Part shown: piece by piece, positions 24,356 to 36,233 of the stretch | Layout: each line of letters begins with the position of its first letter | How positions within the stretch are numbered: the first letter of the stretch is position 1 | From: Pseudisothecium myosuroides | Lineage: Eukaryota > Streptophyta > Bryopsida > Hypnales > Lembophyllaceae | NCBI GenBank assembly: GCA_951799445.1 | Contig: OX637287.1 | Coordinates: forward strand, 42,313,724 to 42,377,723 | DNA: 64,000 nt | Reading direction: 5' to 3' | Made by a program: the position numbers and the translations under genes | The notes under the pieces: generated by a model | What the model saw: the letters and a program-made list of their open reading frames with translations, nothing else | The model's database searches: none | Told to the model about the DNA's origin: nothing

Positions 24356-24459
24356 GCAATATTGTTATATTTCCTTCAATTGAATAATTGACTGATTTTT
24401 CTTGTTGATTTCAATGTAGGTCATCAAAATACTCCTATTTTAGTTCATTTATAGTTTTC

Positions 24460-25370
24460 TTAAAGGACCAAAGTCCCCTTGGGGGACACTTGGGATTTCG
24501 GGCAGGCTCGTGCGACCTGAAATTTTGACCTGATTTTTTGAAATTCTTTTTGAAGATAGTAAATCACATTAGTTTTCTAAAAATATAATTTTTTTTCAAT
24601 CGATGCTCGGGAGCAAAAGTTATGCTACACAAAGTCAAAAAAATAGTTCGCCAAGCAGGAAAAAAAAACTTCAAAAAATTGAATTTATTTTTCTTAATTT
24701 TTTTTCTCAAAGATCATATTTTTGTCTATATTTGAAGCTTTGATTCATTCTATTTGGACTCAAAATGAGAAAGTTACGGACAATCTTGTTTTTTGGGCAA
24801 TCTAAGCATCTTCAAAAAAAAACCCTTATAGAATTCATTTTTGAATGCAATTTTCAATTTTTTTTCAATTTTTTTTTTGACGAGGTTAAATTTGTTTGCT
24901 CAAACAATACCACCGTTGGGATTATGGTATTTTAATTCCACCTAAGAGCTATTAACAATTTAGTGTATTGTTCAATTTTGGACCTACTTCTACTTAACAA
25001 TTTTTTTATATGTGAAAATCAAGTTTTGACATTCTAAATTTTTTTCCCCAACTCTCATCTCAAACATTCAATATTAAAAATTTTAACTTTATGATGTGTA
25101 CTGCAAAAAAAATCCACAAATGGCCGTCAAAGTCATCTGAAATTGCAGGCCACAGTTCAAAAGAACTTCTTTTTCCAACTTAAAATGCTAATATCTTCCA
25201 ATCCGTAGGGTCAAACTTCATGAAAATTTTACCACATTATTTGAGACAAGTTAAGTAAAAGGTCCTACGTTTAAATTCTAGATTTTTTTGGTTTAGGAGG
25301 TGATCGCAGCAAAAATGGCAGTTTTCAGTAGTTTTGGAGCCAGAAAATGCCTTGGTCCTTTAGGGGTTAA
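24460..25370 (-). mobile_element. TTAA element, family B, 911 bp
   Basis: The right end GGTCCTTTAGGGGTTAA is intact. The left end reads TTAAAGGACCAAAGTCCCC and has lost about six terminal bases (CCCCTA). The homologous unoccupied site in the partner block lies near 31653 (GTTTTTAAATGATATG versus TTAAATGATGTAAG here). The interior has AAAAGTTATG on the left and AATATCTTCCAATCCG on the right. No transposase. Confidence 0.82.
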
Positions 25371-25535
25371 ATGATGTAAGATGAATGTAATTCTATTTGT
25401 TTGGATTATATATAGAGAAACATGTATTTGAAACACTTGGGACAATTAAATATTGTAATTAATGAACAGTCATATTTCACTTGCTACTAATATACCCTAT
25501 GCCTTTGCCACAATATAGTTAAATGAAAATAGTTT

Positions 25536-26110
25536 TTTAATTTATAAAGACTTCAGAATTCAATAACTTTCACTATAGCTCCAAACACCACAAAACAAAG
25601 CCCATGCACCTTTCCTAGCAGAGAGCTTTCGAACGATATCAAAGATGCGACTAGAGGATACACAATTCTAGTGATTGTACCGTAACAAACAATAGAAACA
25701 AACAACTCCATTTAAGGTATACGATAGACTAGTGTGCCCTATCTCATTGCCACAACCAAAATAAAAGTAAAAATTATTAATTTTTTAATTCATTAAAACT
25801 TTGAAATTCAATAACTTTCACATTGTAGTGTTAGAAGGTGCATTTTTATTATGAATAGAATAGAAAGCTTTATGCACAAAAGAATGCAAGGGCTTTGTTT
25901 TGTAGCATTTGAACATGCAATGTGAAAGTTGTGGTTTTTCCAAAATAAAAGATTATTTATTTTAATTTTTGAATTCATAAAAACTTTGAAATTCAATCAT
26001 TTTCACACCATAGGTCCAAACGCCACAAAATAAAGTTTGTGCATCCCTCCTTGCCAAAAGCTTTCCAACAATATCAAGAACACTACCGGACGCCTCACGG
26101 TTTGTTACAT
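25536..26110. repeat. Three degenerate tandem units of about 200 bp
   Basis: Each unit has an AACTTTGAAATTCAATAACTTT-like stretch (shown in part), then a CCAAACRCCACAAAA-like run and GAGAGCTTTC-like DNA, starting near 25536, 25772 and 25940. The partner block has a single unit at about 31340-31500, so copy number changed between the blocks. Confidence 0.65.
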
Positions 26111-26316
26111 CTGAGTGTATCAAACAAACAAAACAACCTATTTTAAAATATTTAAGGTATTGGTTATCTTTACATGTTTTATAGTGATAATAAAATTAGA
26201 AAAAAAATGAATATAGATCTTGGTATAGCTTAAAATAAATTGAAATGAATGCAAGTAGAAAACTTAAAACTTTATCCTTGGATGACCTTCAAAATAAAGG
26301 CTTAAACTTTTCAAGA

Positions 26317-27250
26317 TTAATCCAAAAAGGACCAAATTGTGTTTTTTGGCAACATAGCTATTTGGGTAGCTCTCTACAAATGGAATTTTTTTTCCTTTGA
26401 AATTTTCACACAACGTATTGTCAAGGAGCAGCTTTAATGCACAACAATTTTCATAACTTTTGACTACATGGATAAAAAGTTATTGTATGACATGTAGTTT
26501 TTTTTCTCAAAGGTATCCTAGTAGCCTAGGAAGATCAGAAAATTGATCACTTTTTTCAGAAATAACAATTTGAAATTGGTTTTCTAGATTAATATATATT
26601 GTATATAGAAAGCTTTGAATGATTCTATTTTGATTAATGAGATGAAAGGTATGAGAAGTTTAGTTTGTAGGTAGTTATAGATCTCTATTCTAAAATAAAA
26701 CTTGAAATCCTTTATTTAACTCAATTTTGAATATTTTTGGAAAAAATAAAATCATTGGATATAGAATGTGAGGGTTGCTATTATGTGAGCATAGGAATGT
26801 GAGCCCATGAGATTAGAATACTACACACCTATGTTATAGGTGTATATAATATAGAAACCATCTACGATTATAGGGTATACATATTACAAATACCCATATT
26901 ATAAGTGTTTATGATACATACACCTTCTATAGTGTGTGGTACCTATTTTATAAGTACCTATATTGTAGATTCAATGCTCACAAGCTCGCATTCTTGGGCT
27001 CACATACTAGCACCGTTGTACACATTTCCAACTTATTTCTTTGACATATTATAGAGAGGTGCAAGTTGTAGGATCTATACATTTTTGGGTAAAAAGATTA
27101 AATCTAACCATTTGGGAAGAATTGAAAATAAGTTTTTTTAAAACCCAAGCATCATTATCTTGCAATTGGAAAGGTTTTTTATTCCGAAAGTTTAGGAGAG
27201 TGTACTCTAACAAGGTAACTAAAGGATCTTACTATTGAATTTACTAAAAA
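26317..27250 (+). mobile_element. TTAA element, family A, broken
   Basis: It starts TTAATCCAAAAAGGACCA and follows family A to about 26766, where a foldback element interrupts it. The expected right half is not recognisable afterwards. The partner block X lacks this insertion. Confidence 0.55.
26768..27022. mobile_element. Foldback MITE, about 255 bp
   Basis: The outer 45 bp are inverted with mismatches: GGTTGCTATTATGTGAGC on the left against GCTCACATACTAGCACC on the right. The middle is AT-rich with repeated TATAGGTGTATAT/ATACACCTTCTATA words. It interrupts the broken family A element. Confidence 0.6.
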
Positions 27251-27509
27251 TAAATAAATATAGATGAAGACTTTGGCCTTGCTATGAAAATTAGTATTTT
27301 GAAGCAATTTTGGACCTCTAAACATGGAAGAACTTACTTTAGAGATTAACCTATATCAATTTCTTGAGGACACCCAACTTGACCTTTTACATTAACAACA
27401 ATCTTGACAATATTCAAAAATGAGCTCACTTTGGACCAATTCTTTTATTTAGATTTTACAGCACAAAATTGCACAAGTAATAGTGTTGAAATACAAACTC
27501 AACATTAAC

Positions 27510-28345
27510 TTAATCCCTAAATGCTCAAGGTCTTTTTCCATCAAAATCTACTACAAATTGCCATTTCTACTACATTGATCCAAAAAGATGGAAATTTTTT
27601 TTTTTATGACTAATAGACCATAGCATCTTGCTTTGCTTGTGTATATAAACATCTGGCAAATTTTCATGAAGTTTGACTATATGGATTGCAAACCATTAAC
27701 AATTGAAGTGAAAAAAAAAGTTTTTAGAACCTTGTCCACGAATTTCAAATTACTTTGATCACTATTTGTGGAATTTTTTTGCACTACGGACTTTGAATTT
27801 TAAAACCTTCCATATTGAGGAACATCTTAGGCATATTTCCACCAAATTTCAAAGATAAGAAGAAAATAGAGGACATCCTAAAATATCCTACAATGCAGTT
27901 CAATGAGACAAAACAATAATACACTAATTATTTTTGCGGACCATTAGATCTTTTTCAGGGGCATTGGAGGGCCATTTCAGCCCTATTTCTTTGGCTGTAA
28001 TGAATAGTGCCGCAGTCAAAATATTAAAGTAATTAAATATATATATATATATATATATATTCAAATATTCAAGAAATATTCAAAAATAAAAATAAAATAT
28101 TATTTTCTGACGTGGCAGTCGTTGTGCCACGTCAAACTGCTGCTGCAATAGAGTTCTCATAGTCCAGAAACTCTGGGGAACTTGCGACCTTGTTTAGTAG
28201 GTGAATCTCATCTAATGACATTTTTCACCTCATATTTTTAAATTCAATGATGGACAAAAAGATGATTACATTCTTCACAAGCAAACAAAAAAACAAATTC
28301 AACTCAAAAATACCTAATTTTTGATAGAAATTAGAATCTCAAATG
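27510..28345 (+). mobile_element. TTAA element, family C, left part only
   Basis: It starts TTAATCCCTAAATGCTCAAGG and matches 33047-33650. It is cut off at about 28345-28373, where the RCC1-derived fragment begins. It contains a second-family MITE at about 27948-28218. Confidence 0.6.
27948..28218. mobile_element. MITE with CATTAGA ends, about 270 bp
   Basis: The termini are CATTAGATC and its inverted form near CATCTAATG. The interior has GAATAGTGCCGCAGTC, an (AT)n run, and GACGTGGC ... GCCACGTC. A relative with the same layout sits at about 35397-35714, again inside a TTAA element. Confidence 0.6.
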
Positions 28346-28435
28346 TCATCACCTAAGTGCTTAAGTCCACCAACCTCAGGACAAACCAACCACCTACACT
28401 CTCAATTCGAAGTATATGCCAAAAAACATCATCTC

Positions 28436-28664
28436 TTAACCCATAAAGGACGATGCACCCATATTCTGGTTGATGAATGATAGATAATCCTTTTATGTAA
28501 GACAGAAGTGCAACTATTCATCCTCAAAATTTTGTGTGGAAAGGGGAGACTATGAATAGTAGTTTGACATTCAATGAGCACTTTTGATTTTTTCAAAGTA
28601 GATGATGTCATATAGTGCCAAAAGGGATGATTTCCACGGTCACCAGCCCGACATTGAAGGGTAA
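28436..28664. mobile_element. 229-bp TTAA element in RCC1 fragment
   Basis: It starts TTAACCCATAAAGGACGA and ends ATTGAAGGGTAA (TTAA mutated to GTAA). The flanks CATCATC and GTGTCAAA-like DNA are contiguous in RCC1 copy 1 (9301-9325), giving an approximate empty site. Confidence 0.7.
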
Positions 28665-28731
28665 ATGTGTGTCAAAGTGCTAGAAATTGCAAATTCTGTG
28701 ACCTAATCTGAATGTAGGAAAGCAAAATTAC

Positions 28732-28796
28732 CTTGGCGGAATGCACTTCCGAAGTAGTGTGAGATCAAGATAGAGCTCTCAATTTGCACCCCTCAT
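28732..28796 (-). pseudogene. RCC1 exon 1 relic
   Basis: The start ATGAGGGGTGCAAAT matches exon 1 of copy 2, but codon 6 is TGA. The splice donor AG|GTAATT is kept (28726-28731). The exon is 65 nt instead of 73. It cannot make protein. Confidence 0.8.
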
Positions 28797-28955
28797 AGCT
28801 GACGCCTGCAGTTAGTGTTTCTTCAATAAACACTTTAACTCATAACGATTGCATCATTTCACAACACAACACATTTATATGCATAAACATTGCCCAGCAT
28901 TCAGAGATCATTTATTCCGATTGGGTATACGAACTCCGATTGGGTATCTCATAAT

Positions 28956-29035
28956 GTAGTGGATGATGTTGCACTCTTTGAGGCCAACCCACATTTTTGT
29001 GGGATCATTGGCTTTAAGAATTTTCCTCATTTCTA
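28956..29035. promoter_or_regulatory. Conserved hairpin block, third copy
   Basis: Same GTGGATGATGTTGCACTCT block as at 10257 and 20189, with an intact CCCACA/TGTGGG stem. Confidence 0.4.
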
Positions 29036-29280
29036 AGGTACATTTTCTTTAAAGGAGTTGCTTTATTAGGCATGTATTTTCTTGTTCATTTTCTTTTTTA
29101 ATAAGACGAGTATGCCCTCCACATTTTTGTATGGAATTGTCGCCTTTAAAAGTTTTCTTCATTTCTAAGGGTCATTTTCTTTTTTAAAGAAGAGGAAATT
29201 CTTAAGGTCGTTTTTTTTTAAATGAAGTGTTTTTTAGGCATGTATTTTCTTGTTCATTTTCTTTTTTAAATACAGAGTGT
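29000..29280. repeat. Tandem duplication of a T-rich segment
   Basis: CCACATTTTTGT, then TTCATTTCTAAGG, then AGGCATGTATTTTCTTG with TTCATTTTCTTTTTTAA recur from about 29000 and again from about 29120. It extends from the conserved hairpin block, so the duplication began within RCC1 flank DNA. Confidence 0.6.
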
Positions 29281-29646
29281 TTTCCAAAGTTGACAATTTG
29301 ATCATGTAGTATTATTTGGAAGTATATTTTAGAATTGATAAAGGAATAAAAGTTGTAGATTTTGAATTTTAGATTCCATCCGTATGGCTGGCTAGATTCA
29401 CCAATGCTGTCACCAATATTTTTTTATAAATTTTGAAAGGGAAATTTCAGAATTCCTTCTAAATTTGGGAATGCAATTCGTGAAAAAAATAAGGATATAG
29501 GTGTGAACACTGGGTAAGTAAGGGGGGGTATTATTTTTTGGCTATAGTATATTTATACTCTATCATTATGTAATTTTCAATTTTTTTGCACTACTCACAA
29601 TTACAAAATTGGGTGTAGGGTTAAAGGTTCACAATTAAGGGGCTTC
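29281..29646. other. No gene recognised
   Basis: AT-rich; no coding sequence or repeat end supported. Confidence 0.4.
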
Positions 29647-30563
29647 TTAAACCTTTAGCGCTTTGATGTCTAGAATTTCAAATCTAATTCAACAAAGCTC
29701 TAAAAAATATGAAACAATTTGGATTAGATGCCAATTCTATTTGTCTTTTAAGGAAAAGTTATTGGAAAATATTTCAAGAAGTCCAAACCATATGTCAAGA
29801 AGAATAAAAACACAAGCAAAACCTAAAATTTTCAGGTAGACTAAATGAGTGGAAGCCATCTTTGACAAATATGCTCTATTCCAAGCCTATTTTCTAGTAA
29901 ATAGTAATGCTTGTGGAAACAACAAACAAAGGCTAAAAATAAGAGCCCTAGCTGAAGAGAGAAGATTCAAACAATTTAGCAATTTCAAAACTTTGTGATC
30001 ATGCATCCTAAAAGCATTCTCATCTTTTTGTGAGATATAAAGCCCTTTGTGAGAAAATCAACATATAAAGTAGCAAGTTTAGATAGTGTATGTGGTTCAA
30101 ATATTTAGGCAAGTCCAACATACCATCATGAAGCTAGCTAGACGTAAGAATTTGGTTAATTATGTAGAAACCAAGGCAAATAATTCATATGGCCCTCCAA
30201 ACATGTAATGGCTATATAAAAAATCCTTACTAAATAATATGTGATGTGTTTATGAACCTAAGCCTCATCAAAAATTAATTGAAGGCCAATTAAAATGCTC
30301 AATAAGGTAGTTTATCAATGTGCAGTTGTTGGTAATACAACACATACTCAGCTGTGCTTAATAAAAGTCTAACCTAAATACAACATAGATTGCGTGTGAT
30401 AGGCTAATGACCTTCATTTAATTTTGAGACTAAGACTCGTATATAAGTTAGATCATCAGAGCTTAAAGAATCTAGAATAAAAGGACAATATAGTGTAAAT
30501 GTGGGATTAAATGCCATTCCTAAATTTATAATTAAGACTTTTGTCCCATTGAATTAATAAAAA

Positions 30564-30575
30564 GGGGGGGGGGGG
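30564..30575. repeat. Poly-G run, 12 bases
   Basis: Twelve consecutive G on the plus strand between A-rich and T-rich DNA, inside the family E element. Confidence 0.9.
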
Positions 30576-30707
30576 TATTCTAAATCTATTTTTTTCCTAA
30601 TGCATCCCATTATTCCACACCCTATAATATCTACAATACACCCAATGACATTTTACATACACTATAGTATAATCAATCAAATTATAATTTTTAGCCCCAA
30701 TGTTTTT

Positions 30708-30733
30708 TTGGGTTTAGGGTTTAGGGTTTAGGT
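30708..30733. repeat. Interstitial telomere-like repeat (TTTAGGG)
   Basis: GGGTTTAGGGTTTAGGG continuing into TTTAGG: about three plant-type telomere units within the family E element. Confidence 0.75.
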
Positions 30734-31559
30734 TTTGTTCCTATATTTCTACTTCTACTACTTATTGCACCCCACGAGCTTCTAAATTTGATTACTAGCA
30801 AAATATTATCATTTTTTGAATAAAAATTTGTCAGATTGGATTTGAAATGAGGTTCTCATCACATTTTTTTTTTAAATTTTATGTTCTTTTAACCTATGAC
30901 CTCATTTTTGCAAATCTAGTTTTGGACGAGAGACAATGCAATTTTGACTTGGTCAACCAATTGACATACTTCTACACTTGAAATTTTTGAAAAAATAATA
31001 CCAAATTCAACCATTAAATAGGACAACAACTTGATAAAACATCTTTACAAATTAGGATGACTTTCATCCAACCAATAATGAGAAAAAAAACATGAATTTC
31101 AATTTGTTTATTGTCTAGAAATTGGATGTCAAAGTGCTAAAGAGTTAACTTTTAACCCTTTCATTTTTAAGGTCACTTTTAGGATCATGCTTTTATTAAA
31201 TAAAATCTACTATGGGTCTTTTGTAGGATCATTCTTAAGATCATTTTGTTTTAAATAAAATATTTGATTAGAAACACGTTTTTTTCTCATTTTTTTAAAA
31301 TACAACTAGTATCACTTGTGTCATTGCCACAATATAATAAAATTAAAATTAAAATAATTTTATAATTGTTTAATTCACAAGAACTTTGAAATTCTATACT
31401 TTTTGTGCCAAGAGTAGGAACACCATGAATCAAAGTCCGTGTATCCCTCCTCACAAAGGCCTTTTTATCAGGTACCAAAACGCAACCAAGGAATGCACAG
31501 TCAAGAAGATTTTAACGTAATAATTTATTTATTTTAAAACAAAAAAAACTTAATTTATG

Positions 31560-33660
31560 GATGTTTTATTGGGCATGTATTTTCTTCTTGATTTGAAAGT
31601 AGGTCATCAAAATACTCCTATTTTATTTTTTTTGTAATTTTCTTGTTTTTAAATGATATGATGAATCTAAAATTCTATTTGTTTGAATTGCATATATAGA
31701 AACATGTATTTGAAATACTAAAGACAATTAAATTTAGTAATTAAAGAATAGTCATATTTACTTGATATTGGCTACTTCTACAAGATTCAAAATGATAAAA
31801 AAATTAGAGAAAAATGAATATGGATCTAAATGTCGTTCAAAATAAATTGAAATCAATACATGTACAAAACTTTAAACTTTAGACCCTCATATAACGTTCA
31901 AAAGAAAGATTTAGACTTTGGAGGATTACTTACATCAATTCCTTGAGGACATTCAACTTGACATATTAAGTTAATCCTTAAAGGACCAAGTGTTTGTTCA
32001 ACATATGCAAGAAATCTTGGGTAGGTTTCTACAAAGTTATTTTTAGTTGGATGTTCATGAAATTTGAACACAATGTATAATCATGTACCTCCTTAGTGAA
32101 AGACTATTTTTTTACGATTGAGTGCCCGGATCAAAAGTTATGCTGCAATGAACTTTTTGGGCAACTTGAGCAATTTAAAAATCTTTTGGGAATCTTTTGC
32201 AAAAAAGCTCATCAACTTTTGAAATTTGGCATGCATGTAACTAATAGAATATGACATACAATTGTCCAAAAAAAACAAATTTATGTCTTCAAATCACGTT
32301 CTAAGAGGAATCAAACTTTATTAGCTATGTTGAGGTGGTTTTAAGAAAAACATTTTCTTCTAACTTCAAGTCCTATTATCTTGCAATTTTTGATGTCAAA
32401 ATTCTTGAAATCTTTCCTATATAGTCTAAATGTTTGTCTTTAACTTTTCATCATTTGGATTTCAAATAAAAATGACTAGTGTATTGCCAATTCTCTTAAC
32501 CTCTTTGCATTGCAAGGTGATTTTGAGTAAGTTAGACTCCATATTTGCTTCTAAAAGTTTTCATGAGTGAATCTAACATCATATACTTACGTATGGTTAA
32601 AATCCTCATTTTCTTATAGGACAAAAATTTTACTTCAAAAGGGCCTGAAGTTTGCTGACCCTATTTCGCAAGAATGAAAAAAAGGTTTTTTTCTCACTTC
32701 AATTATTATAATCTTTCAATATGCATGGTCAAATGAGTTGAAATTTTTTCCATTCTCTAGTATAATACTTTACATCATTTTTGTACAATTGAAGTTTTCA
32801 AAAAAAAAATCAATTTTCATTTTCAAATAACATACCAAAAAAATGCAATTTTTGATGATGACTCCTTGAAAATCTCTCTGGTCCTTTAGGGGTTAAATAA
32901 CAATCTTGACAATATTGAAAAATAGACTAAACTTTGGTTGGCAACCAAGTTAAAAAATGGGCTCACTTTGGATAAATTCCTTTATTTGAATTTCATAGTA
33001 TAAAAATGCAAAAGTAATAGTGTTGAAATATAAACTCAACATTAACTTAACTACTGAGTACCCAAGGCCTTTTTCCATCAAATTCCGCTAAATATTACCA
33101 CATTTACTACATTTATCCAAAAGATGGAAAAAAGATGGAAAAAAAATCTTTTTGAGTAGTGAACTGTAGGATTTTGTAGTACACTTTTATACAAACATGT
33201 GGCAAAAAATTCATGGAGTTTGACTATACAAATTGCCAAATATTAACAATTGAAGTTAAAAAAAAATATTTGTTGGACCCTACTCGAGATTTTCAGATGG
33301 CTTTGACTAACATTTGTGTAAAAAATTTGCACTATGGACTTTGAATTTTAAAATCTACCATATTGAAAAACATGTTAGGCATATCTCCCCCAAATTTCAA
33401 TGGAAATAAAGAACTAGAGGATATCCTAAAAATATGAGGTACAAAATGTGTTTGCAAAAATGATTGCTATCTTGTCGTTTTTTCTCACATCGTTGCAAAG
33501 TAAATGTATTTTGGTTCTTGAATTTAAATTCAAGAATCCCAATGGTAGATAAAACAACAATTATTTTCTTCACAAGCAATCAAAATAATTTAACTCAAAA
33601 ATCTCTAATCTTTTTTATAGAAATTAGAATTTCAATCATCCAAATTCCTAAGACATTAGG
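31560..33660. repeat. Duplicated block X, copy 2
   Basis: Partner of 24400-28345. It carries the family B-like element 31972-32896, which copy 1 lacks (single TTAA at 27392). It lacks the elements at 24460 and 26317. Confidence 0.8.
31972..32896 (-). mobile_element. TTAA element, family B-like, 925 bp, with empty-site partner
   Basis: It starts TTAATCCTTAAAGGACCAAG and ends TGGTCCTTTAGGGGTTAA. The flanks CAACTTGACATATTAAG and ATAACAATCTTGACAAT are continuous around one TTAA in the paralogous block (27392-27395). The target is therefore TTAA and it was duplicated on insertion. Internal landmarks are AAAAGTTATG and a CAATATGCATGGTCAAA segment. No transposase. Confidence 0.9.
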
Positions 33661-34177
33661 CACCGTTCCAAAAACGGGTCCCATTATGTTCTCACTCTCA
33701 ATGGTCTATATTGAGTTCCCTCACATTCCTATCATTGGGATTTCTAATTCCATGTTGCTCTCTTTACTTAGATTCTCCATGTTCACTCCAAAGTATGTAT
33801 GGCCTCTCTTTGCATATCCCAGACATATTATCTTAGTGATAATTCAAATGAGGTAGAATAAGGTAGACATACTACTTGAAAAATTTCCATTAGATACCTA
33901 TTTATTATATGCCCCCTCTTCTTTGTGTTGAGTGCCTCAGCTATTGCCATCCTGAAAGTCAAGTGAAATTTCCATTCCATTTTGCAAAATTTGAGCTAAA
34001 ATGCTTATAACTTTTGGATTGTGCATCCAATTTTGAGAAAATTATATCCCCCCAAATCTCTTAGAAATCTTCATCTTCACAAAAAGTTTCAAAAATTAGG
34101 TCAAAAATTGAGATTAAGGGGATCTACTCCAAAACCCATTTGCCCCTTGTGAGGATACTTGGGCATTTAGAGGTTAA
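33047..34177 (+). mobile_element. TTAA element, family C, 1.13 kb
   Basis: The left end is TTAACTACTGAGTACCCAAGG (mutated) and the right end GGGCATTTAGAGGTTAA. It is the most complete family C copy; partial relatives are at 4390-5010, 20348-23426 and 27510-28345. No convincing protein. Confidence 0.7.
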
Positions 34178-34978
34178 TCCAATTGTATTGACTTCTATGG
34201 AGTCCCTATGCATTAACTAGTAAATGCCACCTGGCTATGCCAAAAAAAGAAGTCATTTGGATGACTTTAGAATAGTACATGCAACAATTACAAATCATTT
34301 TTCATCCAATTCTTGTCTTTACAGTTGCTTGAATTGAAGCTCTCTTGGATGGTGTTGGAAATTGCTTCATTGAGGAGTTTATAACCTTTCTACATTAGAA
34401 GATGCAACAAATACGAATCACAAAATATGCTATTGTAGTGTATTTGGGTTTTTTGTTGGTCCTTGCTCTAGATCTAAATTTTGTCCATAAAAGGATATTT
34501 TCCAAATTTGAGACCAACTAATCAAATGAAGGTCATAAACTACCAATTTCTATTCTAATTTGAAAATTTGAAACATTCCTAAAATAGGATATTCTATTTG
34601 CGTTTAGAACTTTCAATGTATTTTTTATTTCTACTAAATTTTAATTATATAATTACTTAAAAATTTGTTTACATTATGATTTTTCACTATAATATATACC
34701 TATGGTAAAATTTATAGATTTTGAGATAAATTTCTATTTGATATGATTTTTCTTCACTTTTTCTTCAAAAAATTAAAAAAAAAAACAATTTTTCAAAAGA
34801 AATTTAAATTATGTGAAGTGATCATAGTAAGCATTTCAATGTTAATTGAAGGTCTTACAAAAAGTTGATTTTGAATGACATTTTTGAGACCACATAATCT
34901 ATACAAAGAATTGAAACTGCTTTTCAAGACTTTCTCTTTTTATACAAATTCCAAGGATGAACATCTTGCACTTCTATT

Positions 34979-36233
34979 TTAACTCCTAAAGTTCTAGGAC
35001 TATGTTTTCACCAAAAACACTCAAAAATTGCCATTTTTTAGTACAAATACCAAATTTTGGAAAAACTTTTTTTGACACATGTAACCATAGGATCTTGTAG
35101 TATGTTGACTTGACAACACGTGTTAAAAATTTCAAAAAAATTCACCATGTGGATTGCAAGATATAAGCGTTTAAATTCACTGAAATCATTTTTTTGGCCC
35201 TCCAAAAAATAGAGTAGCTGCACTTCACAATCTCACTTTTCTGTAAAAAAATGTCCAAAATAGTAATTCTTCTTTGGATTCTTTTTTCTAGACAAGTTGA
35301 CTATATGCTTGAAAAATTTCACATCATTTGGAATTGTACAATACCAGTAACCTAGTAAGTAGAAAGAAATAGAGATCAATTTGAAATTCAAAATTGTCAT
35401 TAGAAGGGATTTGGGGCCAAGAAACGGCCGTTTCAGGCCCGTTCCCCAATTTGTCCCTATGTTGTGAATAGTGGTATGGGCTGCCCGAAAAATATATTTA
35501 AAAAATAAAAAATAAAAAAAATAAAAAATAAAAAATATATCAAATTTCATTTTAAGATTTCTTTTTTTTTTAATTTTTTAATTTTTTAATTTTTAAATCT
35601 GATGTGGCCGAGGTCCGGCCATGTCATCCTGCTGCGGTGTCGCAGTTTCAGCGATCAAGAACTATTCAAAACTTGTGGAGAACTCATGGGAACTCGCGGC
35701 CCTTTAGAGGGCCCGAATTCTCTCTAATATAAGAATTTAGTTATGGAATCAAAAAATGTCAATCCTAATGGTTGCAATGTTGTAATAAACAATCTACATC
35801 CTATGATTTTATTTTTTCAAAAAATACTGAAAATTGAGTAAGGTAAAGGATTTAAAAGTAAATTTTAGGGTAAAAAATCCATAACTGCCCACAAACTAAA
35901 ACTTCTCATAACTTTTGACTCCTTGCTCTAAATGAAATGATTCAAAGCTTTCCACATATATAAATCTAGAAAATCAATTAAAAAATTTTGTTTTTGAAAA
36001 AAATGATTTTTTCTAATTTGCCTCAACTGTCCAGCTGAGAAAAAAATCCCATATTAGACCATAATTTTTGACTCATATTTTCAAATGTCATAAAATTTAG
36101 TGCATATGAAAGATATTCCTAGTCTCCATCTTCTATCAAAATTTCAACATAAAATTTGCAAATCCTCATTCGCACAAGTTTGCCCAAAATTTCTGTGTTG
36201 CCAAAAAATGCAAGTTGTTCCTTTAGGAGGTAA
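34979..36233 (-). mobile_element. TTAA element, family A, with nested MITE
   Basis: The outer parts match family A in reverse; ends are TTAACTCCTAAAGTTCTAGG and TCCTTTAGGAGGTAA. About 320 bp at 35397-35714 are foreign. The homologous position in the 4.4-6.6 kb block (about 6370-6395) is unoccupied. Confidence 0.75.
35397..35714. mobile_element. MITE with ATTAGA ends, second copy
   Basis: Termini ATTAGAAGGGATTTGGGGCC and, inverted, ATTAGAGAGAATTCGGGC. It shares GAATAGTG and GTGGCCGAGG...GGCCATGTC layout with 27948-28218. It interrupts the family A element within AATTGTTAAGAATTT. A TTA-type target duplication (PIF/Harbinger-like) is possible but blurred. Confidence 0.6.

Larger units (their letters stand above)
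24400..28345. repeat. Duplicated block X, copy 1 (partner 31560-33660)
   Basis: It shares in order the DNA around 24400-24459, 25371-25500, 27260-27920 and 28235-28345 with 31590-31660, 31660-31770, 31890-33450 and 33540-33650. Differences are mainly transposon presence or absence, so each copy supplies empty sites for insertions in the other. Confidence 0.8.
28374..29050. repeat. Third RCC1-locus fragment (5' end only)
   Basis: It aligns with 19715-20260 and 9235-10330, from the intron 1/exon 2 boundary outward through exon 1 to the conserved hairpin block at 28956. Exons 2-5 are absent. It is fused directly to the truncated family C element, so a deletion or rearrangement joined them. Confidence 0.82.
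29647..31148. mobile_element. TTAA element, family E, 1.5 kb
   Basis: The left end TTAAACCTTTAGCGCTTTGA and the inverted right end (read inward) TTAACTCTTTAGCACTTTGA match at about 16 of 20 positions. The termini differ from the CCCCTAAAGG families but share TTAA and a CTTTAG core. The interior has a poly-G run and telomere-like repeats and no transposase. Confidence 0.65.
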
